Assembly (NCBI GenBank): GCA_035541875.1
Contig: DATKML010000004.1
Span: forward strand, 1 to 64,000
Source: JAJPHI01 sp035541875
Lineage (GTDB): Bacteria > Desulfobacterota > Binatia > Binatales > Binataceae
DNA: 64,000 nt
Direction: 5' to 3'
Position numbers and translations under genes: made by a program. Shown here one piece after another: positions 1-7,816 of this stretch (its first letter is position 1; each line of letters begins with the position of its first letter). The notes beneath the pieces were generated by a model, which was given only the letters and a program-made list of their open reading frames with translations, searched no databases and was not told the origin of the DNA.

Positions 1-130
1 GTCCGGCACCGCTCCGACTGTCCGAGAACTTTCCGAGAAAGGGGGTAAAAATTCATGGTTTTGAACGACGGCGTTGACCTCGGCAGGCCCGCATTTACTG
101 GATTTTTTCGGGTCTAATACCCCTATGGAT

Positions 131-179
131 AGGTCTGCAAAACCTCGATGCAGCGGTTCGAATCCGCTCGCCGCCTCCA
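131..179 (+). tRNA. tRNA-Cys(GCA) 3' half, probable attachment-site remnant
   Basis: The segment holds an anticodon stem-loop (AGGT-CTGCAAA-ACCT, anticodon GCA), a T arm (AGCGG-TTCGAAT-CCGCT), an acceptor 3' strand CGCCGCC, the U73 discriminator typical of tRNA-Cys and an encoded CCA. Immediately 5' of the anticodon stem, at 130, the match stops. No D arm or pairing GGCGGCG acceptor strand occurs at the right distance. This is the 3' half only. A break at the anticodon stem is where many tyrosine recombinases cross over, so I read it as an att site left by an integrated element rather than a working tRNA. Confidence 0.6.
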
Positions 180-197
180 TTAAATCTCCTACTCGAC
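169..197 (+). repeat. Direct repeat copy 1 (tRNA acceptor end plus 3' flank)
   Basis: The tRNA-Cys acceptor end and about 18 nt of its 3' flank recur at 1376-1403 with one substitution and one single-base indel (27 of 29 positions match). In both copies the distal end supplies the stop codon of a minus-strand reading frame ending in Val-Glu. The layout suggests att-like sites bounding the 1.2-kb segment between them. Confidence 0.65.
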
Positions 198-568
198 AAG
201 CTGCCATGAGCTGTAGCTCCGATCTTTAGCTCCATCTGATTCGGCACCGAAGCGCAAGCGGGTCACCGTCAGGCCAACCCAGAGTACGATCAGCGCCACA
301 TCGAGCATCAGTGCCAGCGGCTTCTACCGAGCTACTCCTTCGGCGGGCGGGTCATTGGTGATCGCATTTCTTCCGACCACTCGCCGCCTTCGTTGCGCCC
401 TTGGAAAGGCGCGCGGGTCCTTCCCTGCGAAAACGTTCCCTTTGGATAGGTAGCTCTGCATCTTTCGGAACCCAGTCTGCGCCTCTCAGCAGATAGCAGC
501 ATGCAATTCTGGCAGGCTCTCTAGCATTACTATTGTCTTAGTGATTGTTACTCCCTAAGGCATGTTAG
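180..568. other. Gap with no confident gene
   Basis: Between the tRNA fragment and the next gene I see no integrase, RNA gene or convincing promoter. The only coding hint is a short minus-strand membrane-like reading frame at 189-308. Composition looks more AT-rich than the rest of the window, by eye only. Confidence 0.5.
189..308 (-). CDS. Possible 39-residue membrane peptide or gene tail
   Basis: A minus-strand ATG frame encodes 39 residues: a hydrophobic stretch (ALIVLWVGLTVTRL) followed by a polar tail ending in Gln-Leu-Val-Glu. A stop lies three codons upstream of the ATG and no ribosome site is evident. The stop codon sits inside direct repeat copy 1, as the globin stop sits in copy 2. 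It may be the tail of a membrane protein truncated when the segment was inserted, or chance. Not a recognised family. Confidence 0.2.
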   Translation of the reverse strand: MLDVALIVLWVGLTVTRLRFGAESDGAKDRSYSSWQLVE

Positions 569-1346
569 TTGCCGTTTGCTGTTTGCGGACGGCTTGGTCA
601 GCCGGACTGCTCTGAGGAGCAAACGTGTATAATATATCTCGTTTTTCTGGCACTTCTGATTTTCTGGCCCGCACGGGTTACCGCGCAATGCACCACAACC
701 ACAGGCGCCTTGGTTAACGGAACTTTGGTCGAGACCTTCGAGGCGCCAGGCGGAACGGACAATAATTGGCAGGTGATGGTAGGACAGGGAAACAGTCTCA
801 ATTCTAATTATGTCTGGCCTAAAGCGCCTCCGCAGTGGGGGACCAAATCCGGTAAGCTGGTGGTTAGCTCGGGCGGAGTGCTATTGCGGCGAAGCGATCC
901 GGTCGCAAGCCACGGGATACTATTTCACGGGTTCATTTGCGATTCTCACCGATGGATTATCTGAGGGTGAGCAGAGCAACATATTCGTCAGCAAGACGAC
1001 GGACTTCAACGGCCCGAATGCAGCCAGGCGTCTTTACTTCGCCAAAGCCAACGGCAACTTGTTCCTCAAGATGATCCTGGGTTGGGATACCTCGATTAAC
1101 AATCGTCCGGCGTTGGTTTACACTTTCCCTCTCTCCGTAGGTCAGCCTTACGACACGAGCATTTTCTACGACACCAAACGTCGGGCCTATCTCTGGTCCG
1201 TTAACGGGCAGTTGGCCGCTGTGGGCAGCATGCCTTGCGATTGGCCACTCATCGGTACCAAAGTCATCGGAACGTCCGGTTCTTCGAACGGGCGGAATTC
1301 GGTGTACGTCGTGGACAACGCTCGCTGGTTCGAGTTACCGCAATAG
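569..1346 (+). pseudogene. Frameshifted secreted protein gene
   Basis: Two overlapping frames together give one protein. The first frame (from a TTG at 569) has a hydrophobic signal segment ending VTAQ and then a region with LVETFEAPGG. It continues sensibly only if the reading switches by +1 near 890-915 into the second frame (through 1346), which runs ATGYYFTGSF to NARWFELPQ. The joined product of about 255 residues resembles secreted beta-sandwich (concanavalin-like) proteins, but I do not recognise a specific family. Either a real frameshift inactivated it or the assembly has an indel. It is the only sizeable gene between the two direct repeats. Confidence 0.5.
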
Positions 1347-1375
1347 TGGTGCTTTCGGCGCGGGCCTGATCTCCA

Positions 1376-1403
1376 CGCCGCCTCCATTAGATCTCTACTC
1401 GAC
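1376..1403 (+). repeat. Direct repeat copy 2
   Basis: Second copy of the repeat found at 169-197. It retains only the acceptor end and CCA of tRNA-Cys plus flank; the T arm and anticodon arm present beside copy 1 are absent. It overlaps the globin stop codon at 1395. Confidence 0.6.
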
Positions 1404-1769
1404 GATTTCTCCCTTGAGACTCTGCACGTAAGATGCGACCTCGCCGCGTTCGCGTTCGGGGATCGAGAACTTATCCATCGCCGCGACGGCATGACCTAGA
1501 AAGATACTCCAGTCACTCTCGTTGATTCCCATCCCGGCATGAGCGAGCTTCATGTCACGGCCACGATAGTAAACCGGGCCACCCGCACAGTTGCATAGAA
1601 AATCGATCAGGAGTTGCAACTCGCGACGAACACCGTCGGTTCCGCGATGCGCCCAGAAACGCCCCAGTTGCGGATCCTTCTGGAGCCGTCCGACCAGGTC
1701 GGTTGCAAAGGCTGCAATTCCGTCATACCCGCCGAGCCGCTCGTAGAGCGTCTTATTTGCTTCGCTCAT
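1395..1769 (-). CDS. Truncated hemoglobin (group 1-like)
   Basis: A 124-residue haem globin of the truncated 2-over-2 class, which binds O2 or NO in the cytoplasm. The N-terminal LYERLGGYDGIAAF motif and the proximal-histidine segment LAHAGMGI (His77) are characteristic, as is the length. Start is ATG at 1769. The gene stands alone, tail-to-tail with the putative inserted segment, and its stop lies in direct repeat copy 2. The likely role is O2/NO handling; the sequence does not decide between storage, detoxification and sensing. Confidence 0.85.
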   Translation of the reverse strand: MSEANKTLYERLGGYDGIAAFATDLVGRLQKDPQLGRFWAHRGTDGVRRELQLLIDFLCNCAGGPVYYRGRDMKLAHAGMGINESDWSIFLGHAVAAMDKFSIPERERGEVASYVQSLKGEIVE

Positions 1770-1901
1770 TGCTAGTGCCTCGTCGCAACCCTACCACGAA
1801 GCTTCGCGGACGAGCGAATCACGTAGAAGCGACCGTTAGACGAGCATGCGCGGGAGTCCGAAGAGACCCCAGGCGCCCTTCGGCGAGTCTGATAGTGAGA
1901 G

Positions 1902-3053
1902 CTAGGACTGCGACGCGGCGAGCAGCGACTGATGCTCGATCGCGTCGCGCGCACCGATCTCCCGAAAGCTCTTAACCTGTCCCAAACCGAAACGGGACAT
2001 CATGCGATATACCGTATAGCGCGAGATACCCAGCAGCTTTGCCGCCAGATGGCAGTTACCGTTAGCTTTCCTGAGCGCACGAATCAGGGCTGATTTGATC
2101 GCGTCGTTGAGCAGATAAGAGTCAGGCGACCCAACACTCTCCTCAACTGTGTAATCAGTGACGGTGATTTCGCGCGGTTCGGACGCAACGCTATTCCCAT
2201 CGGAAAAACCTTCCGTCTCAACGTTCTGGGCTGCTGTGCGCACTGACTCCGGCAGATCGTCGATGTCGATACAGTTACTCTCGGCCATCATCACTGCGCT
2301 CTCGATCGCGTGACGTAGTTCGCGCAGATTTCCCGGCCACTGATAGTCCGTCAGCATCTGCATCGCCGATCGCGAGATCCGATCGATAGACTTGCCGATC
2401 TCTCCGGCAAACAGCTTCGCGAAGTAGGCAACCAGCGTCTCAATCTCTTCGAATCTTTCGCGCAGGGGAGGCACATTGATCGAAATTGCATTGAGCCGAT
2501 AGTAGAGGTCGGCCCGAAAGGTGTTGTTCGCGACCATCGCCGAGAGATCGCGATTGGTCGCCACTATCAGGCGGATATCAACTTGATAACTGCGGGACGA
2601 ACCTACCGGCTGTATCTCGTGCGTCTCGACGGCTCGCAGCAGTTTAGGCTGAAGCGCGGGCGGAAGTTCGCCAACTTCATCGAGAAAGAGCGTTCCACCA
2701 TCAGCGGTGCGGAAGTAACCAAGTGAATCTTCGCGCGCATCGGTGAAAGCCCCTTTGACGTGACCGAACAACTGCGACTCAGCGAGCGAATCAACCAGAT
2801 TGGAGCAGTTGAAGATGATGAACGGGCCGTTGGCCTTGGCGCTGCACTGATGGAGCGCACGGGCAACCAAATCTTTCCCGCTGCCTGATTCTCCCTGAAT
2901 CAGTATCGTTGATTTGTAAGGACCGAGACGCTGGATCGTCTTCGCAACCCGCTGCATCTTGGCCGACTTCACAATCATCGGTCCGAGTCGCGGTGCGTCC
3001 AGCAACTCTGACAGTAGAATCGAGTCCCCCACTTGCGGCTGCAATAAACTCAT
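1902..3053 (-). CDS. Sigma-54 enhancer-binding activator lacking an N-terminal sensor
   Basis: NtrC-family AAA+ activator of 383 residues that would hydrolyse ATP to open sigma-54 RNA polymerase complexes. Walker A GESGSGKD is at residues 54-61, the sigma-54 contact loop is GAFTDA (101-106) instead of the classical GAFTGA, Walker B is LFLDEV (122-127), and a Fis-type helix-turn-helix lies near 333-357. Only about 25 residues precede the AAA+ core, so no receiver, GAF or PAS sensor is present, as in PspF-type activators. Control must come from a partner protein or from expression level. No sigma-54 promoter was found in the flanks, so its targets are unknown. A perfect hairpin (3163-3180) lies upstream of its start. 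Confidence 0.9.
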   Translation of the reverse strand: MSLLQPQVGDSILLSELLDAPRLGPMIVKSAKMQRVAKTIQRLGPYKSTILIQGESGSGKDLVARALHQCSAKANGPFIIFNCSNLVDSLAESQLFGHVKGAFTDAREDSLGYFRTADGGTLFLDEVGELPPALQPKLLRAVETHEIQPVGSSRSYQVDIRLIVATNRDLSAMVANNTFRADLYYRLNAISINVPPLRERFEEIETLVAYFAKLFAGEIGKSIDRISRSAMQMLTDYQWPGNLRELRHAIESAVMMAESNCIDIDDLPESVRTAAQNVETEGFSDGNSVASEPREITVTDYTVEESVGSPDSYLLNDAIKSALIRALRKANGNCHLAAKLLGISRYTVYRMMSRFGLGQVKSFREIGARDAIEHQSLLAASQS

Positions 3054-3369
3054 AGGGCGCGTAAACTTCTCCTCATACTTACTCGCGGTTTAGCGCACTC
3101 ACAATCAACCAATAGCAAAGGTAAACGTTCCACCTTTAGCGATGTAGTGCAATAGAATTTTCTGGGGTCAAAAGACCCCATGCGATTGAGGAGAGATAAT
3201 CAGGCCTTGGCTGAATTTCTAATCACTAGTCTATAACGAGCCCTGCTGAACTATACCGACTAGATTCCGGAACTTTGAGCGGTGCCGGACGGTTCTGTCC
3301 TGCCGGAAGAGCCGATAGACCTTGCTGAGCAGCGATGCTCAGAATTGAAAGGCAATGCTCAAGTGAGCA
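3054..3369. other. Intergenic region upstream of the sigma-54 activator
   Basis: No coding potential on either strand. It contains a perfect 7-bp hairpin at 3163-3180 and two hairpins sharing a TGAGC/GCTCA core at 3325-3371. The lower part should carry the activator promoter, but no clear -35/-10 pair stands out. Confidence 0.5.
3163..3180. promoter_or_regulatory. Perfect hairpin TGGGGTC-AAAA-GACCCCA
   Basis: Seven-base arms surround an AAAA loop about 110 nt upstream of the sigma-54 activator start. There is no U-tract on either strand, so an operator or mRNA leader structure is more likely than a terminator. Function not shown. Confidence 0.35.
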
Positions 3370-3371
3370 TT
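3325..3371 (-). terminator. Tandem hairpins after the secreted-protein gene
   Basis: Two hairpins, AATGCTCA/TGAGCATT (3354-3371, loop AG) and CTGAGC/GCTCAG (3325-3342), follow and partly overlap the TAA stop of the minus-strand gene at 3370. Between them the minus strand reads GCCTTTCAATT, a weak U-tract, so termination is plausible but not strong. Confidence 0.35.
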
Positions 3372-3843
3372 ATTGCGCTGCAGATGCCGAACTGCCGGAG
3401 GATTTAACGGTCAGTTTGACGTCGCAGGCACCGTCGTCTTCGCCAAAGCACAAATTGCTGATTGCGCCGGCCGCTCCAGCGCTCGACGCGCTGGCATTAG
3501 CGGGGCAGATCCAGTGACCTCCCGAATCGTATTGCGCGACCGCGTACCAATGTCCGGCGTCGAGCGAACCTTGCGTCTGACCGTTCACTGGGTTGGTCGA
3601 AACCACTGTGAAGCCGTCATGACCACCCGCCGGATCGTAGTGCATAAAGATCACCAGCCAGCGGCCGGCGCCACGTTTGGTCGCCTGCCAGGTCATCGGG
3701 CTGCTGGAGGAAAAGACCGGAATCTGCCGACAGAGCCACGGGCGCGGTTGCGCAGACCAGGCCGGCGCCGCCAATGTCATCGCGGCTGCAGCCGCCATCG
3801 CACCAATCCGACAGAGGAAACGACTCGCGTTGGACTTTTTCAT
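3370..3843 (-). CDS. Small secreted protein of unknown function
   Basis: A 157-residue exported protein. The start is the ATG at 3843, preceded by a strong ribosome site AGGAGGGTGG, which itself overlaps the stop of the upstream mutase gene. A signal peptide (hydrophobic Ala-rich stretch ending PAWSA) occupies roughly the first 30 residues. The mature part is rich in Trp, Gly and Ser, with four Cys that could form disulphides, and a low-complexity Ser/Ala tail. The 10-nt spacing to the mutase stop implies co-transcription, but the sequence suggests no functional link. Not a family I recognise. Confidence 0.65.
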   Translation of the reverse strand: MKKSNASRFLCRIGAMAAAAAMTLAAPAWSAQPRPWLCRQIPVFSSSSPMTWQATKRGAGRWLVIFMHYDPAGGHDGFTVVSTNPVNGQTQGSLDAGHWYAVAQYDSGGHWICPANASASSAGAAGAISNLCFGEDDGACDVKLTVKSSGSSASAAQ

Positions 3844-3853
3844 TACCACCCTC

Positions 3854-5791
3854 CTAAGCCCCGGCCTCACTACCTAGTTGAATCAACTGCTCGACAATCG
3901 CCCCAAGATTGCCGTCCTTGGGCGTAAACACCGCGCGCACTCCGAGCTCCTGCAAACGTGCGCGATCTCTCTCAGGAATGATTCCGCCCATCACGAGTTT
4001 AACGTGGGCCGCATCGCTGCTTCGCAAACGCTCGATCACTTCCTGCGCGATCGAGATGTGCGCTCCCGCCAGACTACTGATAGCCAGGATACTCGCATCC
4101 TCCTGCAGTGCGACTTCGACCAGTTGTGCAGGTGTCTGCTTGAAGCCCGCGAGAATCACTTCCATCCCGGCCTGCATGCAGGCGTGGGCGAGCAACTTCA
4201 CCGCATTGATATGCCCATCGAGCCCCGCCTTTCCCAATGCGATACGAATCTTATGCTTCGCGGTGGGCACCGTGAGGCGGCCGACCGACGAACTCCGATC
4301 GAGTATCGGCGGCGTATAACGACCGTTAGTGGCCTGCTCGATCGTGATAGTCCATTCACCAACGGTGCCGCCGGCCCGGGCCAGCGCGATCGTCGCGTCC
4401 ATCACGGGACCCTTGTTACGCACCGCCGTGTCGAGTGCATTACGGGCTTCGCTAACCGCAGTATTATCGCGGGCCGTGCGCCATTCGCGCAGCGATTCCG
4501 CGCGTTCGCGTTCGAGTGCGGACGAGTCGACCTCGTTCGAGGCGCTTGAAGGGGGCGTCAGTCCGATCTCCCCGGTGAAGGCGTTCACGCCTATCGCGAT
4601 AATCTCGCCCGTTTCGATCCGACGCTGGCGCTCGACGAGGAGACCGGTGAGCCGCGACGCGACCGATTCGATCGCACGCGTGTAGCCACCCTCGCGCAGG
4701 CCGAGTGCAATCTGCCGGGCCTGCTCGGCCATTTCATCGGTGAGCTTTTCGATTACGTGGCTACCGGCGAAGATATCGCCGTAGTCGCCGATAGAACTCT
4801 CATGCATCAGCACCTGTTGGGTGCGAAGACCGATCAATTGTTCCGCTTCATCGGGAAGCGCCTGCGCCTCGCGAAAACCGGGCAGCTGCAGAGCGTTCAC
4901 CCGCGCATCAGCCGAGAGAATGACCGGCAGGGCTTCATACGCGATCCGGATAATGTTCACTTCGGGCTGTTGCTCGGTCAGCGTGAGCGAGCGCACCTGG
5001 CATCCAGCACGAAACGCAACGTCTTTGAATCCGTACTCACTCTGACAAAGCTCGCGCCAGAGCTTGAAGTAAGCGCGAACCTTGCAAATCTCAGGGACCA
5101 ACTCGATACCGCTGTTGATGAAGAACGAAATCCGGCGGACTGTTTGCTCAAAAGCCTCAGCCGAGAGCATCGGTCGGAGCGCATCGAGAATCATCAGAGC
5201 ATTGCCGAAGGCATAACCGACTTCTTCGGCCGGCCCAGCGCCACTCTCCATGTAGTGGTAGCCGCAGCAATTGATCGGATTCCAGTTCGGCACCTGCTCG
5301 ACGGCAAAACGGATCAGTTCCGTTGAGAGACGGAAGGATACCTCGGGATTGAATATCGAGGTACCTCGCGCGACGAACTCCTTCATAAGATCGTTCTGCG
5401 TAGTGCCGCGCAGTTCGCTCCACGGCACTCCCTGCCGCTCCGCGACCACAAGATAGAGCGCGAGCAGAAACGGCGCTGTAGCGTTGATCGTCATCGAGGT
5501 GTTGATCTGCCCAAGCGGGATACCAGCCAAGAGCCGTTCCATATCCTGCCAATGGGCGATCGAAACCCCGGCCTTACCGACCTCGCCCGTCGCGATAGGG
5601 GCATCCGCGTCGTAGCCGTTTTGCGTGGGCAGATCGAATGCAATAGAAAGACCGCGCTGGCCTTCCTTCAAATTGCGCAGAAAACGCTGATTGGCCTGGC
5701 GCGCATCGCCGAATCCAGCATAGGTACGGATAATCCAAGGATCGCGGCGGGGTTTGGTTGCGCGATCGGTCTTTTTCGAGGCCTCGGCCAT
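3854..5791 (-). CDS. B12-dependent acyl-CoA mutase (methylmalonyl-CoA mutase/MeaA family)
   Basis: A 645-residue single-chain radical mutase carrying the catalytic TIM barrel and the cobalamin domain. N-terminal motifs PWIIRTYAGFGDA, GLSIAFDLPTQNGYD, TSMTINATAPF, TQNDLMKEF and GYHYMESGAGPAEE are those of the methylmalonyl-CoA mutase superfamily. The FDLPTQ and MTINATAP wording is closest, from memory, to MeaA/ethylmalonyl-CoA mutase. The C-terminal B12 motif is DGHINA at 525-530: the cobalt-ligand His527 is kept but the usual final Gly of DxHxxG is Ala. SSLAGAH and VMGG complete the B12 fold. The substrate cannot be assigned from sequence; methylmalonyl-, ethylmalonyl- and 2-hydroxyisobutyryl-CoA are candidates. 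No MeaB GTPase chaperone is adjacent; an ArsA-like ATPase lies 57-98 nt upstream. Confidence 0.88.
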   Translation of the reverse strand: MAEASKKTDRATKPRRDPWIIRTYAGFGDARQANQRFLRNLKEGQRGLSIAFDLPTQNGYDADAPIATGEVGKAGVSIAHWQDMERLLAGIPLGQINTSMTINATAPFLLALYLVVAERQGVPWSELRGTTQNDLMKEFVARGTSIFNPEVSFRLSTELIRFAVEQVPNWNPINCCGYHYMESGAGPAEEVGYAFGNALMILDALRPMLSAEAFEQTVRRISFFINSGIELVPEICKVRAYFKLWRELCQSEYGFKDVAFRAGCQVRSLTLTEQQPEVNIIRIAYEALPVILSADARVNALQLPGFREAQALPDEAEQLIGLRTQQVLMHESSIGDYGDIFAGSHVIEKLTDEMAEQARQIALGLREGGYTRAIESVASRLTGLLVERQRRIETGEIIAIGVNAFTGEIGLTPPSSASNEVDSSALERERAESLREWRTARDNTAVSEARNALDTAVRNKGPVMDATIALARAGGTVGEWTITIEQATNGRYTPPILDRSSSVGRLTVPTAKHKIRIALGKAGLDGHINAVKLLAHACMQAGMEVILAGFKQTPAQLVEVALQEDASILAISSLAGAHISIAQEVIERLRSSDAAHVKLVMGGIIPERDRARLQELGVRAVFTPKDGNLGAIVEQLIQLGSEAGA

Positions 5792-5889
5792 CTCTTACTC
5801 CGCCGGCGCCAAATTGCACCGGTAACCTTTCAGCCTAACGATGGACCTCTGCCGACGCCATACGGTAAGTCGGGCGCGATAGGAGCGCC

Positions 5890-6849
5890 TCAGGCCATCA
5901 CTGAGAGTTGGTTTGCCAGCCGGGTCGCAACTTCCAGAGTCGGACCGCTCGGCTCCTCGAAAAGTGAGAGAATCGGCACGCTCATCTGGCGCCTGAGAAT
6001 ACCGAGAGCACGCCGCTCCCGCATACGTCGATTCAATTCACTCCGAGCAATCCCTTCGAGCTTGCTCATTGTTGAATACTGGCTTCCGGTCGCACCAACT
6101 TTCAGCATCGCGGCGATATCGCTCTCCTCGAATCTCGATCGAGCGGCGCGATTAAACACTACCCCAGCAGTAGCGATTTCGAGCTCCTCGAGCTGGCGAC
6201 GTATATCGAGCGTCTCGGTCATCGCCAGATGGTCCGCGGTAGTAACGATAACCATCGCGCACTTCGCTCGATCGCGGAAAAAGCGCCCGACTTCGAGGGC
6301 CTCGCTACCAACGAGATTGTTGCCGAAGGTCTCCCGCGCAGCGAAGGGCATCTTCAACATGCTGAGCGCCTGGCCACTGGCGGGCAGGTCCACGACGATT
6401 AGATCCCATCGGGGCAGGTCGGGCGAGCGACGCTCGATCTCATGGTAGATCTTGCCCACCGTCAGCAGCTCGCGGACCGCGGGGGCGGCATGAACGAAGT
6501 ACTGATAGAACGAAGTCGCGAAGACTGCGTGCAGCAGCGGTCGAGCCACGACGAAGCCCAGGTACTCTTCGACCGACTCTTGCCGATCGAGCAACATAGT
6601 CCAGAGATTGTCGGCCAGCTCGATAGGTCGGAAGCCGGATTTGCGTCGATACCCAGCCGCGATCGGGGTGCGCGGGTCGGTCTCCATCAGCAGCGTCCGC
6701 ATCCCCTGACTTGCCGCGAAGTGAGTGAGCGCACCGGCAACGGTCGTCCGGCCTACCCCACCCTTTCCCAGCAGAATGATCGCACGACGAGCGAGCAGCG
6801 CATCAAGAGCGCGTGGAGTGCCTGCTCGATTTGTATTCGGAGCACTCAA
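5890..6849 (-). CDS. ArsA-like P-loop ATPase
   Basis: Deviant-Walker ATPase of the ArsA/Get3/MinD superfamily, about 320 residues. The P-loop GKGGVGRTT, the switch region TDPRTPI, AAPAVRELLTVGKIYHE and LIVVDLPASG are typical of ArsA-like proteins. I prefer the TTG at 6849 as start, which places the P-loop about 28 residues in. The longer frame to an ATG at 6969 overlaps the upstream cupin gene by 80 nt and has no ribosome site. Immediately upstream of the TTG lies a parS-like palindrome. No arsenic genes are nearby, so arsenite export is not implied. It may be a partner of the following mutase gene or a ParA/MinD-like positioning ATPase; both are inference. Confidence 0.7.
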   Translation of the reverse strand: MSAPNTNRAGTPRALDALLARRAIILLGKGGVGRTTVAGALTHFAASQGMRTLLMETDPRTPIAAGYRRKSGFRPIELADNLWTMLLDRQESVEEYLGFVVARPLLHAVFATSFYQYFVHAAPAVRELLTVGKIYHEIERRSPDLPRWDLIVVDLPASGQALSMLKMPFAARETFGNNLVGSEALEVGRFFRDRAKCAMVIVTTADHLAMTETLDIRRQLEELEIATAGVVFNRAARSRFEESDIAAMLKVGATGSQYSTMSKLEGIARSELNRRMRERRALGILRRQMSVPILSLFEEPSGPTLEVATRLANQLSVMA

Positions 6850-6865
6850 TGTTTCACGCGAAACA
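6850..6865. promoter_or_regulatory. parS-like ParB-binding site
   Basis: The 16-mer TGTTTCACGCGAAACA matches the widely conserved parS palindrome TGTTTCACGTGAAACA at 15 of 16 positions; the mismatch is next to the centre. It sits between a cupin stop and the start of a P-loop ATPase. The origin-type rpmH-rnpA-yidC cluster lies 34 kb away, consistent with parS sites clustering around replication origins. ParA and ParB themselves are not in the window. Confidence 0.5.
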
Positions 6866-6889
6866 TGAAAAATTTCACCCTGAAGTTCT

Positions 6890-7411
6890 TCACCCTTGAC
6901 CGCGAATGGGATGGCGATCGCCGTTACTTCTAGAGTGCTTCGAAGGTGGCTCGACGAGGGGCTCGCCATGATCGAGGATCAGAAACGCGAGGATGCGCGC
7001 CGGTTCCGTTGTACTAACGTTGCGGGCCGTGCGATGGGTATGGCGCGGCCGCGGCGGCTCATACCAGGTATCGCCCGCGTGATAGGTGATCGGCGGCAGC
7101 GGATCAACGCCAATCTCGACCGTGCCTTCGAGGACATACCCGAAAACCGGCCCCGGATGGAGATGCGGCGGTGACAAGGTTCCGGGAGGGAAATCGACGG
7201 TAACCATCACACCCAACTGCTTGCCTGGTCCCGGGAGCGGATGGGTCATGATCTGCCGAATCATCACTTCAGCCGGACCCGCGACTGCGGGTGATGGGCT
7301 CGCCGTCGCTAGCGGGGAAGCGGCTGCCCGAGCGAACTGCGCTAGCAACTCAGGCGCAGCGAGCATCGGGGAAATCGCGAGCGTTTTCATTGCCTGTCGG
7401 CGGGTCAGCAT
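6890..7411 (-). CDS. Exported cupin-domain protein
   Basis: A 173-residue single-cupin protein. The ATG at 7411 has an AGGA site eight bases upstream; an ATG at 7420 lies within that site. The N-terminus TRRQAMKTLAISPML has the twin-arginine look of a Tat signal, followed by an Ala-rich linker. The cupin metal motif is PPHLHPGPVFGYVLEG, with the second half TYHAGDTWYEPPRPRHTHR. This probably binds one metal in the periplasm. The substrate is unknown. The neighbouring ATPase begins just after its stop, suggesting a shared transcript. Confidence 0.7.
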   Translation of the reverse strand: MLTRRQAMKTLAISPMLAAPELLAQFARAAASPLATASPSPAVAGPAEVMIRQIMTHPLPGPGKQLGVMVTVDFPPGTLSPPHLHPGPVFGYVLEGTVEIGVDPLPPITYHAGDTWYEPPRPRHTHRTARNVSTTEPARILAFLILDHGEPLVEPPSKHSRSNGDRHPIRGQG

Positions 7412-7816
7412 AGCGACCATCCTATTGGTATCGGACTATCGGTAGGAATGATCGGCGCTTGCGAAAAAATCCAGGACTCCTCACGCGGCATGATCGGTGT
7501 GCTGTTTGTGGGAATCGACCTGAGGACGAGCGTTTGCGCGCGCGGGAATGACAGAACGACCCGGATCTGGCGACCACCTCAGGCCGCAATCGACCATTAC
7601 CACGGCCTCGCAGACCCCGCACGGGTTTCCGTGGAACGGACTCATCGCGGCTTGGGGAAGCCGCAAGATTCTTCGCCGAACGCAGGCCCCTTCGGCCGCC
7701 TCAGACTTGCGTCGGCTCTGAATGACAGAACTGGCGGTATCTATCAGAGCCCGGTTAATCGCTTTTGAGGCAAAGCCTCTATCAGGGAGAGGGATCGATC
7801 TTGGAAGTGGTACTGG
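7412..7816. other. Intergenic region with a short repeated motif
   Basis: No gene seen. The 12-mer GAATGACAGAAC occurs at 7546-7557 and 7720-7731, and the segment resembles the GC-rich dispersed intergenic repeats of many proteobacteria-like genomes. The end (about 7770-7795) contains gcctct-atcagg-gagagg, another weak inverted repeat. Confidence 0.35.

Noticed and set aside
67..73. GACGGCG as the 5' acceptor strand of a full tRNA-Cys
   Set aside because: It pairs at six of seven positions with the 3' strand, but the distance to the anticodon stem is about 40 nt too long and no D arm can be drawn. More likely chance.
180..568. CRISPR or integrase in the segment after the tRNA fragment
   Set aside because: No spaced repeats and no recombinase motifs are visible there.
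3277..3290. 14-nt inverted match between 1-14 and 3277-3290
   Set aside because: A perfect 14-mer is expected by chance several times in a 64-kb window, and the flanks do not match.
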